Of a stretch of DNA of 64,000 nucleotides, positions 34,800-46,299 are shown in pieces. Source of the stretch: Tenodera sinensis (Eukaryota > Arthropoda > Insecta > Mantodea > Mantidae); assembly GCA_030765045.1 (NCBI GenBank), contig CM060962.1:91289412-91353411 (forward strand), read 5' to 3'. How positions within the stretch are numbered: position 1 is the first letter of the stretch; each line of letters begins with the position of its first letter. The notes beneath the pieces are model-generated. The model was not told the origin of the DNA. It saw only the letters and a program-made list of their open reading frames with translations, and did no database searches. The translations under genes were made by a program, and so were the position numbers.

Positions 34800-35650
34800 A
34801 AATTAAATACAGTGACAACAAACTAGTCACCCAGAAGTAGTGTGTGTTTATACTGTCAGTGAACTTCATCTTTCAGCAGACAACTGTTAGCAGCAAAGGC
34901 ATTAAACATGGACTCTCTTCAGTGCACTAAGGTCACTGGCACAGAACTACCATCCCTACTGTTATATGTGCTGTAGGTATAAAGGAGGAATTCTAAGGGT
35001 GATCAAATATTATAGAATTTTCCACCATTTTATACTTTGCAATTTTTGTCCAGAATTCTACTAAAAATACAAAAGTTTTATACAGTTAAAAATCTAGTTT
35101 AAAATCATTAACATTTGTCATCTTTAAGAGTGCCATTCAAAGATTTTGCTTTATTTGCAAGTAGCCTGAATGTTGATATGATTCAAAATTGTTGCACACA
35201 ACAGTAAATATACTTGTGGGCTTTCCTCACTGTTGGAGCTGACTATGATGAAGGGCCAGGTTTTAAGTAGTGAAGATGGCTGGACCTATAGGTTTTATGA
35301 CCATTGCTGGAGCATCATGCTCTTCCTTCTTGATTTTCCCTTTGTTCTGCTTACCCATTCTGTAATGCTGGCAAAAGAGAATTCTCTAGTGATACTTAAA
35401 TTCTGATTGTGGAATAATGTAATGCTGTATTTTCATTGAATTTAATGCATACTTATGCACTATGAACATGTGGAAATTTAATTTGGCATGGTTAATACCT
35501 AGGATTACCAGATTATTTTATGGAAATGTAGGACACAGTGGTAAAAGATATACGACATTTGATAAAAATATAGGACAATGGTAAAAAATGCAGGACATTT
35601 GATAAAAATGTAGGACATTGTAGGTCAGTGTAAAAATAATGCAAATTTAT
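34800..35650. other. MPI intron 2, no gene seen
   Basis: Unique-looking AT-rich DNA. A short imperfect repeat of 'gataaaaatgtaggacat' words occurs at 35520-35620. Confidence 0.4.
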
Positions 35651-35654
35651 CATT

Positions 35655-36035
35655 TAAATGCTATTTATATATACCCGTAGAGTGATTCCTGCAGGATCCA
35701 GTGGTGAAGAGTGGGACGTGGTCAGTGCTCCAAGCTCTCCCGGCCAGTATATGCTGTCTTCATAACTGCAGTTAATCATACAGAGGAACCAGGATGGGTG
35801 ATCAGCCCGAAGCCTGGTGTGAGAGCGAGGAAGTGGATAACAGGAAATGATGGTGAATGATAGGATAGGTGATGATGGTGCAATTGGTGGAATGATGGTG
35901 GGGGAAACCGGAGAATCCTGTGCCAGTGTGTTCATCACACATCCCACATGCGGACATCTGGGATCGAGCCCAGGTTGCTTTGGTGAGAGTCAAGTGGTCT
36001 AACCGCGTGGACACGGTGTGACTGCCCATAAGCCA
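35655..36035 (-). mobile_element. tRNA-derived SINE (minus strand)
   Basis: Reverse-complemented, it starts near 36035 with a tRNA-like head. It reads GCGGTTAGACCACTTGACTC and then CCTGGGCTCGATCCC, where GGCTCGATCCC matches the Pol III B box. The body contains a CTCCGGTTTCCCCCACCATC stretch that recurs, diverged, in the SINEs at 36188 and 38203. No clean target-site duplication was seen, and the tail end at about 35655 is approximate. Confidence 0.65.
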
Positions 36036-36187
36036 GACAAATGGTTAAAATGTAGGGCATGTCTGGGAATTTCCATACATCTGGTAACCCAATTAATACC
36101 ATTGTTCCCAAAGTTCAGTCTTGGTTGGAAGAATTGAACAATGACTCAAATAGTGCTTTTTTTTAATGTGTATAAAAGAACACTTGT

Positions 36188-36391
36188 CCTCAAAGCCTCC
36201 CAGGTTTGATCCCAGGCAACTGCATGTGAGATTTGTGGTGGATGAAGTGGCACTGTGGTGGGTTTCCTCCTGGTTCTCTGGTTTCCCCTGCCATCTCATT
36301 ACACCAGTGCTCCATCTTCATCCCATGTATCATCAGTGTCATTGCCTGCAGTGTCGTAGGTAGTAAAAGCGGGCGTTAAACACTAAAAAAA
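36188..36391 (+). mobile_element. SINE, 5'-truncated, with target-site duplication
   Basis: It begins inside a tRNA-like head (B box AGGTTTGATCCC at about 36201) and has a body with GGTTTCCCCTGCCATCTCAT. It ends in a short poly(A) after GGGCGTTAAACACT. AAAGAACACTTGT at 36175-36187 and AAAGAACGCTTGT at 36393-36405 form a 13-bp duplication with one mismatch. Loss of the A box makes it transcriptionally dead. Confidence 0.8.
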
Positions 36392-36584
36392 AAAAGAACG
36401 CTTGTGAGGACAAGTGAATAAACCAAGGGTCAGTGGAGCAAAGAGTACTGCTGGCATTTCTGTGTCCACCTTCCTTGATGGTACATCTCTTGTATGCCTA
36501 TAAATAAAGTAACTTTATTGGTGCAGGCTATCTAAGTGCTCATTTATTCCTTAAAAGCTTTTCTAACTAACCCCAGAGTGCAAC

Positions 36585-36895
36585 ATATCTTTCTAGGCCA
36601 AGGCCTATTGCCCGGCCACTGTGTTTGCCACCTATGCCCACTACAGGTGTCATGAGTAGGGTGCAGTACTGGAAGCTGGGACGTGCTCAGTGTCCCAGTC
36701 CTCCTGGTAATGCAGTCTTCCGCCAGAGACAGCTAATTCTTAAACAATTAGCTCCTCAATTGGCCTCTCAGAGACCTAAAGATGCTGAGTGTACCCTGGA
36801 TCAGGTCTTCCAGTGGCAGAAAATCTCCACACTGGTACTCAAAATCAAACTCTTGTTAAGCAGCAGTGCTACCATCATGTTAAGGACAAGAACCT
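36585..36895 (-). mobile_element. Probable SINE (minus strand)
   Basis: The reverse complement near 36895 reads GGTAGCACTGCTGCTTAACA and GAGTTTGATTTTGAG, resembling the second half of a tRNA with a degenerate B box. The body includes an inverted TAATTCTTAAACAATTAGCT palindrome (36733-36752). Assignment is from resemblance only. Confidence 0.4.
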
Positions 36896-38202
36896 AAAAG
36901 TTTCCCTTTTAATTTTAATTATCATTCTAATAAATCAAAATATCCCTAGATTGTCTCCAAAATAAAATATTACTCTACTGACTTCATGAGAAACAATAGA
37001 AATAAACACCCCGTTAATATGAATAAGAAAGAAATATGTTGGAGAGCAACCTACTGGACAATTCCAACAGAATACCTTACATAATTGAATAACCCTGCCC
37101 TTATTTGAACCTATATCAGTGAAGGGATAAAATGTGACAATCGATAATTGGTTCAATTCAATACACCTAGCAGTAGAACTTCATCATCAGAGGCTGTTCG
37201 TGGCTACTATGCTAAGAAAAATAAAAGAGAAACCTTTGTGGTTTTTCACCATAGGAAAAGATAATGAAGAATGCACTGGTCTTTTTGGTTTTCATGAAAA
37301 TAAGACATTGTCATGCTTACCAAAGAGGAATTATTATATATTTTTCTGATTGGACAAAACATCTGGAAAATCAAAACAACAGAGATGCTAACTTTGTATA
37401 GCCTGACCAGTATAGATACAGTGGATGAAGCCTGGATAATCTGTTTCAAGAAAGACCAATAAGCAGGATCTTGCTCTCTTTTGTGCTGATAATATAATTA
37501 TAAGTTCATCTGAGAGCAAAGGTTAGGAGGTTGATGGGATACCTGAAGTTGCCTATAAAATTCAAAATATTTTGCACACAGAAACAAAACAAGACAACAA
37601 AATATTCATGTACTACATATCACAAGTTTCTGTGTAGGGTACATAAGAAGATGGTTATTTACTGCAAAGAGTATATTCAGCAGTAATTGGAAGATAAAAC
37701 TTGAACACAATGTAAGAATACCAGAAAACAATTAAGTATTTTAAGTATTCATTTATAGAAAGCTCTTAACTCCATTTCCCTTGCCATCCAAGTGGGTTTT
37801 AGTGTTCTGTACTTCTGTTTTATTATTTAGTAAATTGTGTAATGGTGTTGAGCATTGATGTGTATAGAGAAGGAATAGTACTTTTCAGAAATATAACATT
37901 AAATCAGTGGAAAAAGATAGATGAACGTTAATTATTTTTATCTTTCTGAGTGTGTTTGGTGAGCTTTTAATTATGGAGAATATAGAATTTAAAACTGAAC
38001 CAAATGTTGCAATTAGTTTGAAAGACATACTAATTAAAGTGCAAAGAATGAAAGAACATAATAAATAATTTAGAAAGTCAGACTAAAGAAATCAAGGATT
38101 ATTAAGGTTGAAGCATGATGAAAGCTGAAGTACAAGCAATTAGATGACAATGAAGGTATGGAAGAAAGGCATCACAGGCTGAATTTGGTAATATCAGAAA
38201 TT
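36896..38202. other. MPI intron 2, no gene seen
   Basis: About 1.3 kb with no recognisable gene or element. Confidence 0.4.
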
Positions 38203-38288
38203 GGTGGATGAAGTGGCACTGTGGTGGGTTTCCTCCTGGTTCTCTGGTTTCCCCTGCCATCTCATTACACCAGTGCTCCATCTTCACC
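38203..38288 (+). repeat. SINE body fragment
   Basis: 86 bases nearly identical to 36236-36321 (starting GGTGGATGAAGTGGCACTGT and ending CATCTTCACCCC), an isolated internal piece of the same SINE family. Confidence 0.85.
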
Positions 38289-38399
38289 CCAAATGAGGGC
38301 TTTGGTTTATACAGGAAATAAGAGAAGTAATGAAAGATAACCTAAAATTATGTAACTATTGATGCAGTCATTTTTTTATTATTATTATTTACTAAAATT

Positions 38400-39716
38400 C
38401 ATATTGACAAAGGAAATCAAAACGAATCATACGACATGGAACTACCCAAGAATGGAGACTTGTCAGAAAAGGTGATAGAAATAATGGAGGGAGAGGTAAT
38501 AACTTGCATCTGAGAAACAAAAAGCGACTGGATCGGACCAGATAGCAAATGAACACTTAAAAGCAACAACAAAATTGTTAAACCAAACATGGATGAAGCT
38601 TTTCAACGAATGCATACATCCAGGAACCATACCGATCAGTGGAGAATGGCAACACTAGATACCATACAAAGGGAAAGGCAACACTGAAGACATGAACTTG
38701 TATAGATGAGTAGCACTAGAGAACGCAATCTTGAAAATATTCATGAAAATCATAATGAACTAGCTGACTGTCCTCACAAAGGAATTCATACCAAAACATG
38801 TTTGGGTTCAGGAAGGGGAAATCCACTTCGCAAGCAGCAACAGCAGCATTACTGAATGAAACAGATGCTCTTAGAAAGCCAAATGGGAAATACTATACAG
38901 TATTTATAGACTTTGAGAAATCCTTCATTTGCATAAATAGGAAAAAACTAATCCAAAATCCGGAAGATGTGATAGGAAATGGACACCCCATAACAAGAAT
39001 AGTAAAGGACATCATGAGACACTCCTGGATCCAGATATCAGATGAAGTGACAGTATCAGAGGACGTAACTCAAACAAATGGAGTCATATAGGGGGACCCA
39101 CTAAACCCTCTGCTGTTCAACACCATGGCAGCAGATACTGGACAGAAAATGAGCACGCTACATTAATAATATATGCAGATGATATGGCACTGGAATCACA
39201 GAACAAAGAGGAACTGCAAAATTACATGAACACAGTGCAACAATGGGCAGAAGAAAACAATTTAAAAAAAAACAAAGAAAAAACAGTACAAATGCTCTTC
39301 AGGAGGGGAGGCAGAGTATCAAAAACAGACAGCATAAAAATAGGAGGAGAATCACTGGAAATTGCAAACAAATCTAGATACCTCAGACTAACTATACAGA
39401 CAACCTCGAAATTCTTCAGTGTACACATCCAGGAAAGAACATCAGCAGCAATAAGAGCAATGTGTGCCATTGATAACATCACGCAGCTAAAACTGGAGAA
39501 AGTTATGAGACTGTTCGAAACAGTAATGTCAATCTCTACCCATGGGATTGAGGTAATATGGGAGAAGCTGACAGTAAGCAACATGGAAAAACTTGAAAAG
39601 TAAAATCAATATTCCTAAAGAATGCCATTGGAGCAGGGAAGAATGCACCAAGCAGAATGGTTTATGTGCTCACTAGAGAAACCCTTTTCCTGGAAGACAT
39701 AAAATACAAGATGTTA
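38400..39716 (+). mobile_element. LINE D reverse transcriptase, 5' part of an interrupted element
   Basis: Broken frames encode MFGFRKGKSTSQAATAALLN, YYTVFIDFEKSFICINR (palm A), TLIIYADDMALESQNKEEL (catalytic YADD), QQWAEENNLKKNKEKTVQM and LEIANKSRYLRLTIQTTSKF (YLG-like). After it come IRAMCAIDNITQLKLEKVM and VYVLTRETLFLEDIKYKMLPP. An I-like LINE then starts directly (39717). The likely remainder of this element lies at 45190-45480. Stops near 38640, 38705 and 39090 make it a pseudogene. Confidence 0.75.
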
Positions 39717-39869
39717 CCCCCCAAGGGCCTACTACGGTAAGTACAGGTTTGGTGCACCCAGGGTCCCGAATCACATCAAACACAAACGTCACGCTCCTGA
39801 TGAAAGAGGTAAACGTAGCGTCAACAGTTCATTACCTAATATCCAAAGATCAGAAGAGGCTCAGACATT

Positions 39870-40962
39870 TCTCAAAGTCAACCCTTTTATCATTCAGTCG
39901 GGTCTTGATAAAATTGTCGGTCTGGTGAAATATTGTAATAGACTTCGAAATGGTTCGCTCCATGTGGAGAAGCATTGTAGTCTCAATTATTCCAAGGGCA
40001 TCATCACCACCCAATTGTTGGATGGTATGTCAAAAGAGGAGATCAAGGGTTATCTTGCAGACCGGGGTGTAACAGAAGTTTGTGTGCGTACACTGAGGGA
40101 TGATGTCCAGGTGGCTACCAGCACCCTCTTCCTCACCTTCGATCGCCTGGATCTCCCAACCAAACCTAAGGCAGGGTATGAAGTAATCAACGTTTGACCA
40201 TATATTCAGGTCTATGCATTGCTTTCAGTGTCAGCGCTATGGCCACACTAAGTTATCTTGCAAGACCAACATCCCTGTTTGCGCCAAGTGTGGAAAGGAC
40301 GCTCATGAAGGGGCTTGTCCATCTGCGCCTTCTTGTGTGAATTTTCGAAGTATCCATGCTGCCTCTTCGTGCAATTGTCCACGATATCTGGATGAAAAGA
40401 CCATCCAGGAGCAGCAGTTAAAAGAATGTCTTTCTTTTACCAAGGCACGCAAACGTCCTCTTGCTTGCCAGCCTACCTTATTGAAATCCAGTACCTTCAG
40501 CTCTATGGTATCCAGCCAGGTGCCTAAACGCGATATGGGTACTCAGGCATTCCCTATAGTGTTCACCACTGTTGCTGCTTCTTACACATCAGGTGATCCT
40601 TCTGACTCTGGAAGCCCTAAAAAGATCACTATAAGTACAGACACACCCCAGTTTAAGATCCAGCCTAAGCGCATTGACTTTTTGAGGGATCCTCCAGCCC
40701 CTGCACATTGCCTAGATACTCTTATGTCCTTTTCTCCCTCCCCACCTCACAGATCACGTTCTCAGGATGGGAGAGGGTGCAGTTGTGTCCAGCAGTGTTC
40801 TCCTCCCATGTCTACCAGCAACCATTTTGAAGCTCTGACTTCGATCAGCACCTGAACCTCTTCTTACTGAGGAGCCAATGGAAGAGGAACCACCTCCTCC
40901 CAAAAGCCCTAGTCCCACGAGGAACCAGAAGGGCAAGTTAAAGCGGCAGCCAACTGTTAAGT
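39870..40962 (+). pseudogene. LINE copy c ORF1 (CCHC protein), broken
   Basis: Same protein as at 991-2262: FLKVNPFIIQSGLDKIVGLV, LDGMSKEEIKGYLADRGVTE, then, after a TGA at 40195-40197, MHCFQCQRYGHTKLSC, CAKCGKDAHEGAC and CVNFRSIHAASSCNC (one knuckle Cys changed to Phe). DEKTIQEQQLKECLSF follows. The C-terminal part ends through a frame change at about 40855, reaching MEEEPPPPKSPSPTRNQKGK and a TGA at 40962-40964. The N-terminal ~30 residues are lost or shifted. Confidence 0.85.
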
Positions 40963-40997
40963 GATCCTTCTAAGAAGCTTCTCCCATTTGCCTCCAG

Positions 40998-43900
40998 ATG
41001 TCAATCGTACAGTGGAATGCACGTGGCCTATGCACTCATAGGGCTGAACTGCAATTACAACCTCGCTGTCTCCTAGAATCCTGTGGTTACAGGAGACTAA
41101 GCTTCGCCTGCAGGACTCCTTCACATTCCCTGGTTTCATTCCGGTGCATGTTGATCTCGCACCAGAACCTGGTACTCCTGCTCACGGGGGTGCCATGCTT
41201 CTCATTCGTGACAACTTATTCTACCAGCCTCTCACACTCACTACTACTCTGCAAGCTGTGGCTGTTACCCTGTGTTTCCCTGGTTTTTGTTTCACCCTCT
41301 GTTCTCTTTATCTGCCACCTTGTTCCCCCTTCACCATTGCAAACCTGTCAGATCTCGTGTCCCAGCTCCCAGGTCTGTACCTTTCTTGGGAGATTTTAAT
41401 GCCCACCACCCCCTTTGGAGCTTGCCTCAGACTTGCGCAAGGAAGACGGACCTTTCTGAGTTTTTCGCTCGCAACAATCTTTCCCTTCTTAATACTGGTG
41501 AACCTACTTTTGTTTCTCTTTTTACCAGCTCTCTCTATCTGTGTGTTCAGCACAGCTTGCACATTGTTTTGCGTGGAACGTCGTCTCTGACACATTCTCT
41601 AGTAACCATTTTCCCCTGCCTGATCAGCCTCCTTTCCCACTATGTGCCATCGTCACGTGTACCCATCTGGCAGCTCCACAAAGCAAACTGGCCCCTTTTT
41701 TCCAGCTTAGCCGAATTTGACAACTGCCTCTTCCGCGATGTTGACCTGATGGTGGCTCACCTTACGTCTGTGATTATTTCCGCTGCCAAACGTGCTATCC
41801 CTCGGTCATCTGTCCAGCCGCTGTGTTTATCCCTTGGTGGACCGATGAATGCCGAGTAGTGATTCGTGCACAGAGGGCTGTGCCACAGTATTCCATTGCT
41901 GCCCTACTGTTGGTAATCTGGTCAACTTCAAGCGCCTACGTGCCCGAGGTTGTCGCATCATACAGGATAGTAAGCGGGCATCCTGGCGTCCCTTCGTGGG
42001 GTCATTTAATCGTTTCACACCATCGTCTGTTGTGTGGGAGAAGCTTTGCCGTGTGGCTGGCAAAGTCTTACACTCCACCGTTCCTGGTCTTCAGCTTCCA
42101 AATGACACGCTAATTTCCCCCTGGGATGTTGCTGATGCTCTGGTTAACGCTTTTGCTGGCTTTTCCAGCTCGTCACATTATCCACCACAGTTTTTGTCCA
42201 TCAAGAACCGGGATGAATTGCATGGACTTTCCTTCCACTCCCCTAATTGCGAGTGTTATAACGCCTTTTTTATCATGCAGGACCTGGAGCGTGCCCTGAT
42301 CTCTTCACAACCCTCCATACTTGGGCCAGATGGTGTTCACATTGTCATGCTGCAGCACCTGTATTCAACTGGTAAACAGTTTCTCTTAGAAGTGTATAAC
42401 CATATCTGGTGCACTTCTACTTTTCCATCTGTTTGCCGCAAGGCCACCATCATCCCAAATTTAAAACCTTGGAAGGATCCACATTTACTTTCTAGTTATC
42501 GTCTGATCTCCCTCACCAGTTGCATCTGCGAGGTGATGGAGTGCATGATTAATGGGCGATTGACGTAGTGATTTGAGTCCCACAATCTGCTGTCTAATAT
42601 TCAGTGCGGTTTTCATCGCTTCCGTTCAAAGACCTACCATTTAATCTCTTTATCCACACACATCATGGATGGTTTACTGCGGAAGAGCCAAACGGTTGCA
42701 GTCTTTTTGACTTAGAGATGGTGTATGATACTTGCTGGAGGTATGTTCAAAATTTTGTTGTAAGTTTAAAGTAAAAACTAATTTATATTAACAAAATAAT
42801 AAATTTTATTGTTAGAAATTGCGGGGGGTCTGACATCAAATCTTAAAAATACTTAATCGGTAGTTATTTATAAAAGTAAAGGTATGATAAAAATATTTAA
42901 AATGTACCCCATGCTTTTTTACAATAAAATTTATTAGTTTGTTAATATAAATTAGTTTTTATTTTAAACTTACTACATCATTTTGAAATATAATGAACTG
43001 GTTGACTTTATATTTCTATAGAACAAACTCTTCATACTTAAAAATTATTTTCTACTTTTTGGTTAGGCTTGTTATAAAAGCGTGTATTTTAGTTGTTTTA
43101 AACTTTAATTTTTTTATGTCAATTTTTTTTTTTTTTACCCAAGAGAGCAGGGTACCACAGAACCCGGTACTCAGCATCACACTCTTTGCTATTGCAATCA
43201 ATCCCATTGTGGAGTGTGTTCCCGCTGGTGTTTCATCTTCCATGTTTGTGGATGGTTTTGCCATTTACTCCAGTTCTTGGCGGACTTGTTTCTTAGAACG
43301 GCACCTCCAACCCTGCCTCAACTGCCTCTTCACTTGGAGTGTAGAAGACAGCTTTAAGTTCTCTGCTGAGAAAACTGTCTGCATTAACTTCTGGCACCAG
43401 AAGGCCTTTCTTCCACCTTCCCTACATCTCAGCCCAGATGCACCCCCTTCTGCAGGTGCAGCAATATTCTTGGGATTGATTTTTGATAGAAAGCTCAGTT
43501 GGTCTTCTTATATCTCCTATTTAAAGGCAAGATGTGAACGTTCTCATAGTGTTTTATGAGTTTTATGTGGCACATCCTGGGAAGCAGATTGGACCGTCCT
43601 TTTAAGACTGTATTGTTCTCTTGTCTGATCTAAGCTTGACTACAGTTTCATTGTGTATTCATCGGCTCAACCATCGATTTTAAAACGGCTTGGTCCTATT
43701 CATCACCATGGTATTCAGTTGAGTATTGGCACTTTTCCGAGTCCCGTTATCAGCCTGTGTGTGGAAGCTATTGAACCTCCGCTGTCTCATCGACAGGATG
43801 TTCTGTGCAGCTATGCCTGCAGACTCTCTACTTTGCCGTGTCATCCATTTTTTAGTTTTTTCTTTAATAATTCCTTGGACTGCCAATATTCAATGAGTCC

Positions 43901-44993
43901 CCTGGCCTTACTCCCTCCTGGTGTTCATTTTAATTCTCTCCTTTGGACATTGGACATTGCTTTACCAGCAGCGTTTCCCAAAGATGAAATGCAGTTCTCA
44001 CCATGGCTCTGACCGGAAACCCGTGTATATCTGGGGTTAATGTCCATGCCGAAGTCAATGATGCCAACTTAGGTTCTTCATTCTGCTTTTTTAGCCCTTC
44101 GGACACAGTTTGCTCACAGCTCTTTTATCTAAACTGATGGCTCAAATGACAACCGGGGATTGGGATGTGCTTTTCATGGTTGCTAGAATTTTAGATTTCG
44201 TCTGTTAGGGTAGTGCTCGATTTTTACTGCTGAGCTTTTAGGTATCTACCTAGCTCTTTTATATATTCATCGGCAAGCCTTAGAGCGCTCTGTTACCTAT
44301 TTGGATTCTTTGAGTGCTTTGCAGAGCATACGGTCGCTGTACCATTACCATCCACTGGTGCAGTGTATCCAGGATTGCCTTCATTTCCTCATTAGTGCTG
44401 GCGCTAACGTGTCTTTCTTGTGGGTGCCTGGACATGCAGGTTTCAAGGGCAGTGAGGCTGCCAAAGCTGTGGCAAAGGCAGCAATTTTAGCTCCGAGGTG
44501 TTTTAGCTCTTACGTTCCTTCTGATGATTTTAGTGCAGTTTTAGATGCCTGCATCTTTTCTCGTTGGCAGGCAGAGTGGTCGGATATTAAGGGGAACAAA
44601 CTTAGGGAGGTGAAGGCCCTTCCTATCACCTAGAGGACTTCCTCATGCGCCTGTCATCACGAGGAAGTGATTTTAACCAGATTGCGCATCGGGCACTGCC
44701 ATTTTAGTCACAGTCACCTTTTATCTTCAGATGCCACTTTGCTCTGTGCTCATTGTCATGAGCCTTTGACGGTGCAGCATGTTTTAGTTCAGTGTCAGTT
44801 TTTAACTCAATTACGTGTGTCCTTGGGTCTGCCACTCATCCTTACTGAGGTGCTGGCAGATACTTTGAGTGCCATAGAACGTTTATTGAATTCTATCTAC
44901 CTTAGTGGTCTGGGCAGCCGTATTCGACTCATTGCTTTTACTTTGTTTATTTTTAACCAGTTGTGCACTTCATTCTTATCTCTCACCCCTTGA
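40998..44993 (+). pseudogene. LINE copy c ORF2 (EN-RT-RNase H), broken
   Basis: Starts MSIVQWNARGLCTHRAELQL, then, with repeated shifts, PGTPAHGGAMLLIRD, LGDFNAHHPLWSLPQTC, SLVTIFPCL (SDH lost) and VPIWQLHKANWPLF. The reverse transcriptase has SQPSILGPDGVHIVMLQHLY, TIIPNLKPWKDPHLLSSYR, RVPQNPVLSITLFAIAIN (palm B) and SSMFVDGFAIYSSSW, where the second catalytic Asp of FVDD has become Gly. RNase H remnants give LDSLSALQSIRSLYHYHP and FLWVPGHAGFKGSEAAKAVA. The C-terminal finger is CAHCHEPLTVQHVLVQC, and the frame ends at 44991-44993. It is catalytically dead by both frameshifts and the Asp-to-Gly change. Confidence 0.87.
42746..42990. mobile_element. AT-rich MITE with ~65-bp terminal inverted repeats
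   Basis: Arms at 42746-42813 and 42920-42989 are inverted copies with few differences (for example AAAAACTAATTTATATTAAC in both orientations). They enclose about 105 bases that include GCGGGGGGTCTGACATC. There is no ORF. It lies between palm A and palm B of the host LINE. Confidence 0.85.
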
Positions 44994-45189
44994 GTAATTG
45001 TCTCTTTTGCTCTACTTTTGCGGTTGTTGGCACTGTTTCAGTGATGTTTTAATGTTTTAGACCTGTGGGCTTAGTTTCTAGTGTGTTTTTGTCATATTGT
45101 TCTGTTTGGGCACTAATGACCTTAGCAGTCGTTCGCCCTACACCCCTACTACTACTGCTGCTGCTGTTACTACTACCAGCAACAAGAAC

Positions 45190-45480
45190 TTACATTGAAG
45201 CAACGGCTAGAAGAAAGCAAAAGGAAAGTGAGATAGATACTAACTTCTTCGAAACAGACACCATGGTGAACCAGAAGAGGACCAACAGCAAATAAAAACA
45301 GAGGCACCCAATCATAGGGCTTGTGATTCACAAATACCACCACAAAATGTGCACAGAGGATAAATACCACCAACCAAACGATCAACGTGTGTGTAAAATG
45401 TGTAACCAAAGGTGTGAACTATACCACTCCAAAACATGCAAAGAAAGAACAGACCCTGAATGAACTCATAAAAACCACCA
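45190..45480 (+). pseudogene. Probable C-terminal finger of LINE D
   Basis: One frame reads TYIEATARRKQKESEIDTNF, ETDTMVNQKRTNSK, stop, KQRHPIIGLVIHKYHHKMC, PNDQRVCKMCNQRCELYHSK. This is a CxxC...H-type finger like those ending several LINE ORF2 proteins. Its place right after LINE c, and the missing 3' part of the element ending at 39716, suggest it is the other half. No duplication proves the join. Confidence 0.5.
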
Positions 45481-45828
45481 CATACACACTGAATGCTCTT
45501 TCAAGTGCACCTTTTACTTATTATTGTTTGTTAAAATTAAGATTTTTAATATAATTTTTCCAATATTCCTGTGAAATTCTTGTGATATAATATCAGCACA
45601 TGTTTAAAAACAATGAGATTCATATAGACATTAGATGTTTAAGATTCATGTTTCACCAGATCCTCTCCTTGAGGGGGTAGGGGAGAGAAAGCCAAACTTT
45701 TCTGCCCATTAATTTACCTATAATTTAAGTTTCCTTCCTCAGTGTGCTCTGCATCATAGTAAGTTATTTTCAATTGTTTCTTTCATATATACAGACCATA
45801 AACATAAAAGACGACTTGTATGTTTCAG

Positions 45829-45993
45829 ATGTACCAGAACTAAAATCACTTGTGCCAGAAAATGCAGTCTTGTCTGTAGAGGAACAAGAACTCAAACAGG
45901 GATTAAAGCATATTTTTTCCCAGATGATAACTGCACCAAAAGATCTTGTACAGCAACAGATCACTAACTTGAAAGAAAGGCTTGAAGAAAAGA
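45829..45993 (+). CDS. MPI: MPI exon (residues 153-207)
   Basis: The acceptor is chosen at TGTTTCAG|AT (45827-45828) because the previous exon ends in phase 1. G + AT gives Asp153 and continues VPELKSLVPENAVLSVEEQE, LKQGLKHIFSQMITAP and ITNLKERLEEK. These align with the VPEF-x-x-LIG...LF/HLM segment of MPI. An upstream AG at 45793-45794 would keep a longer frame but breaks phase with the preceding exon. The exon ends AAAAGA|GTATGT in phase 1. This helical middle part of the protein is poorly conserved and carries no zinc ligand. Confidence 0.92.
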
Positions 45994-46299
45994 GTATGTT
46001 AAAGATTTGTATTAACTTAGTATTCTTATAAGTAAATATAAACATCTTGCAAATTACACTAGGTTACAAATTGAAGCCTTTTCTCTGCAGTATAATTAAA
46101 AATAGGTGACTTTTACTAATTTTGGTGTACTGAATTAAAAAATCCAATCTGTTTTTCTGTAGCACATCTTGTTTTGGCATTGTAGCAATGTTCAATGAAA
46201 ATATGATTGTAGAACTTACAAAAATATTACACACTCATATACAACTTCTAACAAGATAAAGATGAATAGTAACATGAAAGCATACCTGAAGTTGAAAAT

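Larger units (their letters stand above)
39717..45190 (+). mobile_element. I-like LINE, copy c, near full length but broken
   Basis: It opens with the 5' block shared by copies a, b and d (CCTACTACGGTAAGTACAGG, 39728; TTTGGTGCACCCAGGGTCCC). It then has ORF1 (39.87-40.97 kb) and ORF2 with endonuclease, reverse transcriptase, RNase H and zinc finger (41.0-45.0 kb). It ends in a 3' UTR with 'cactaatgaccttagcagtc' and a CTA/CTG triplet tail (45144-45178). A MITE sits within the reverse transcriptase (42746-42990). It lies inside LINE D. The 5' portion reads much like copy a at the protein level. Confidence 0.88.

Noticed and set aside
45795..45828. Longer MPI exon starting at the upstream AG (45793-45794)
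   Set aside because: It would put the exon out of phase with the preceding one; the AG at 45827-45828 restores both phase and family alignment.
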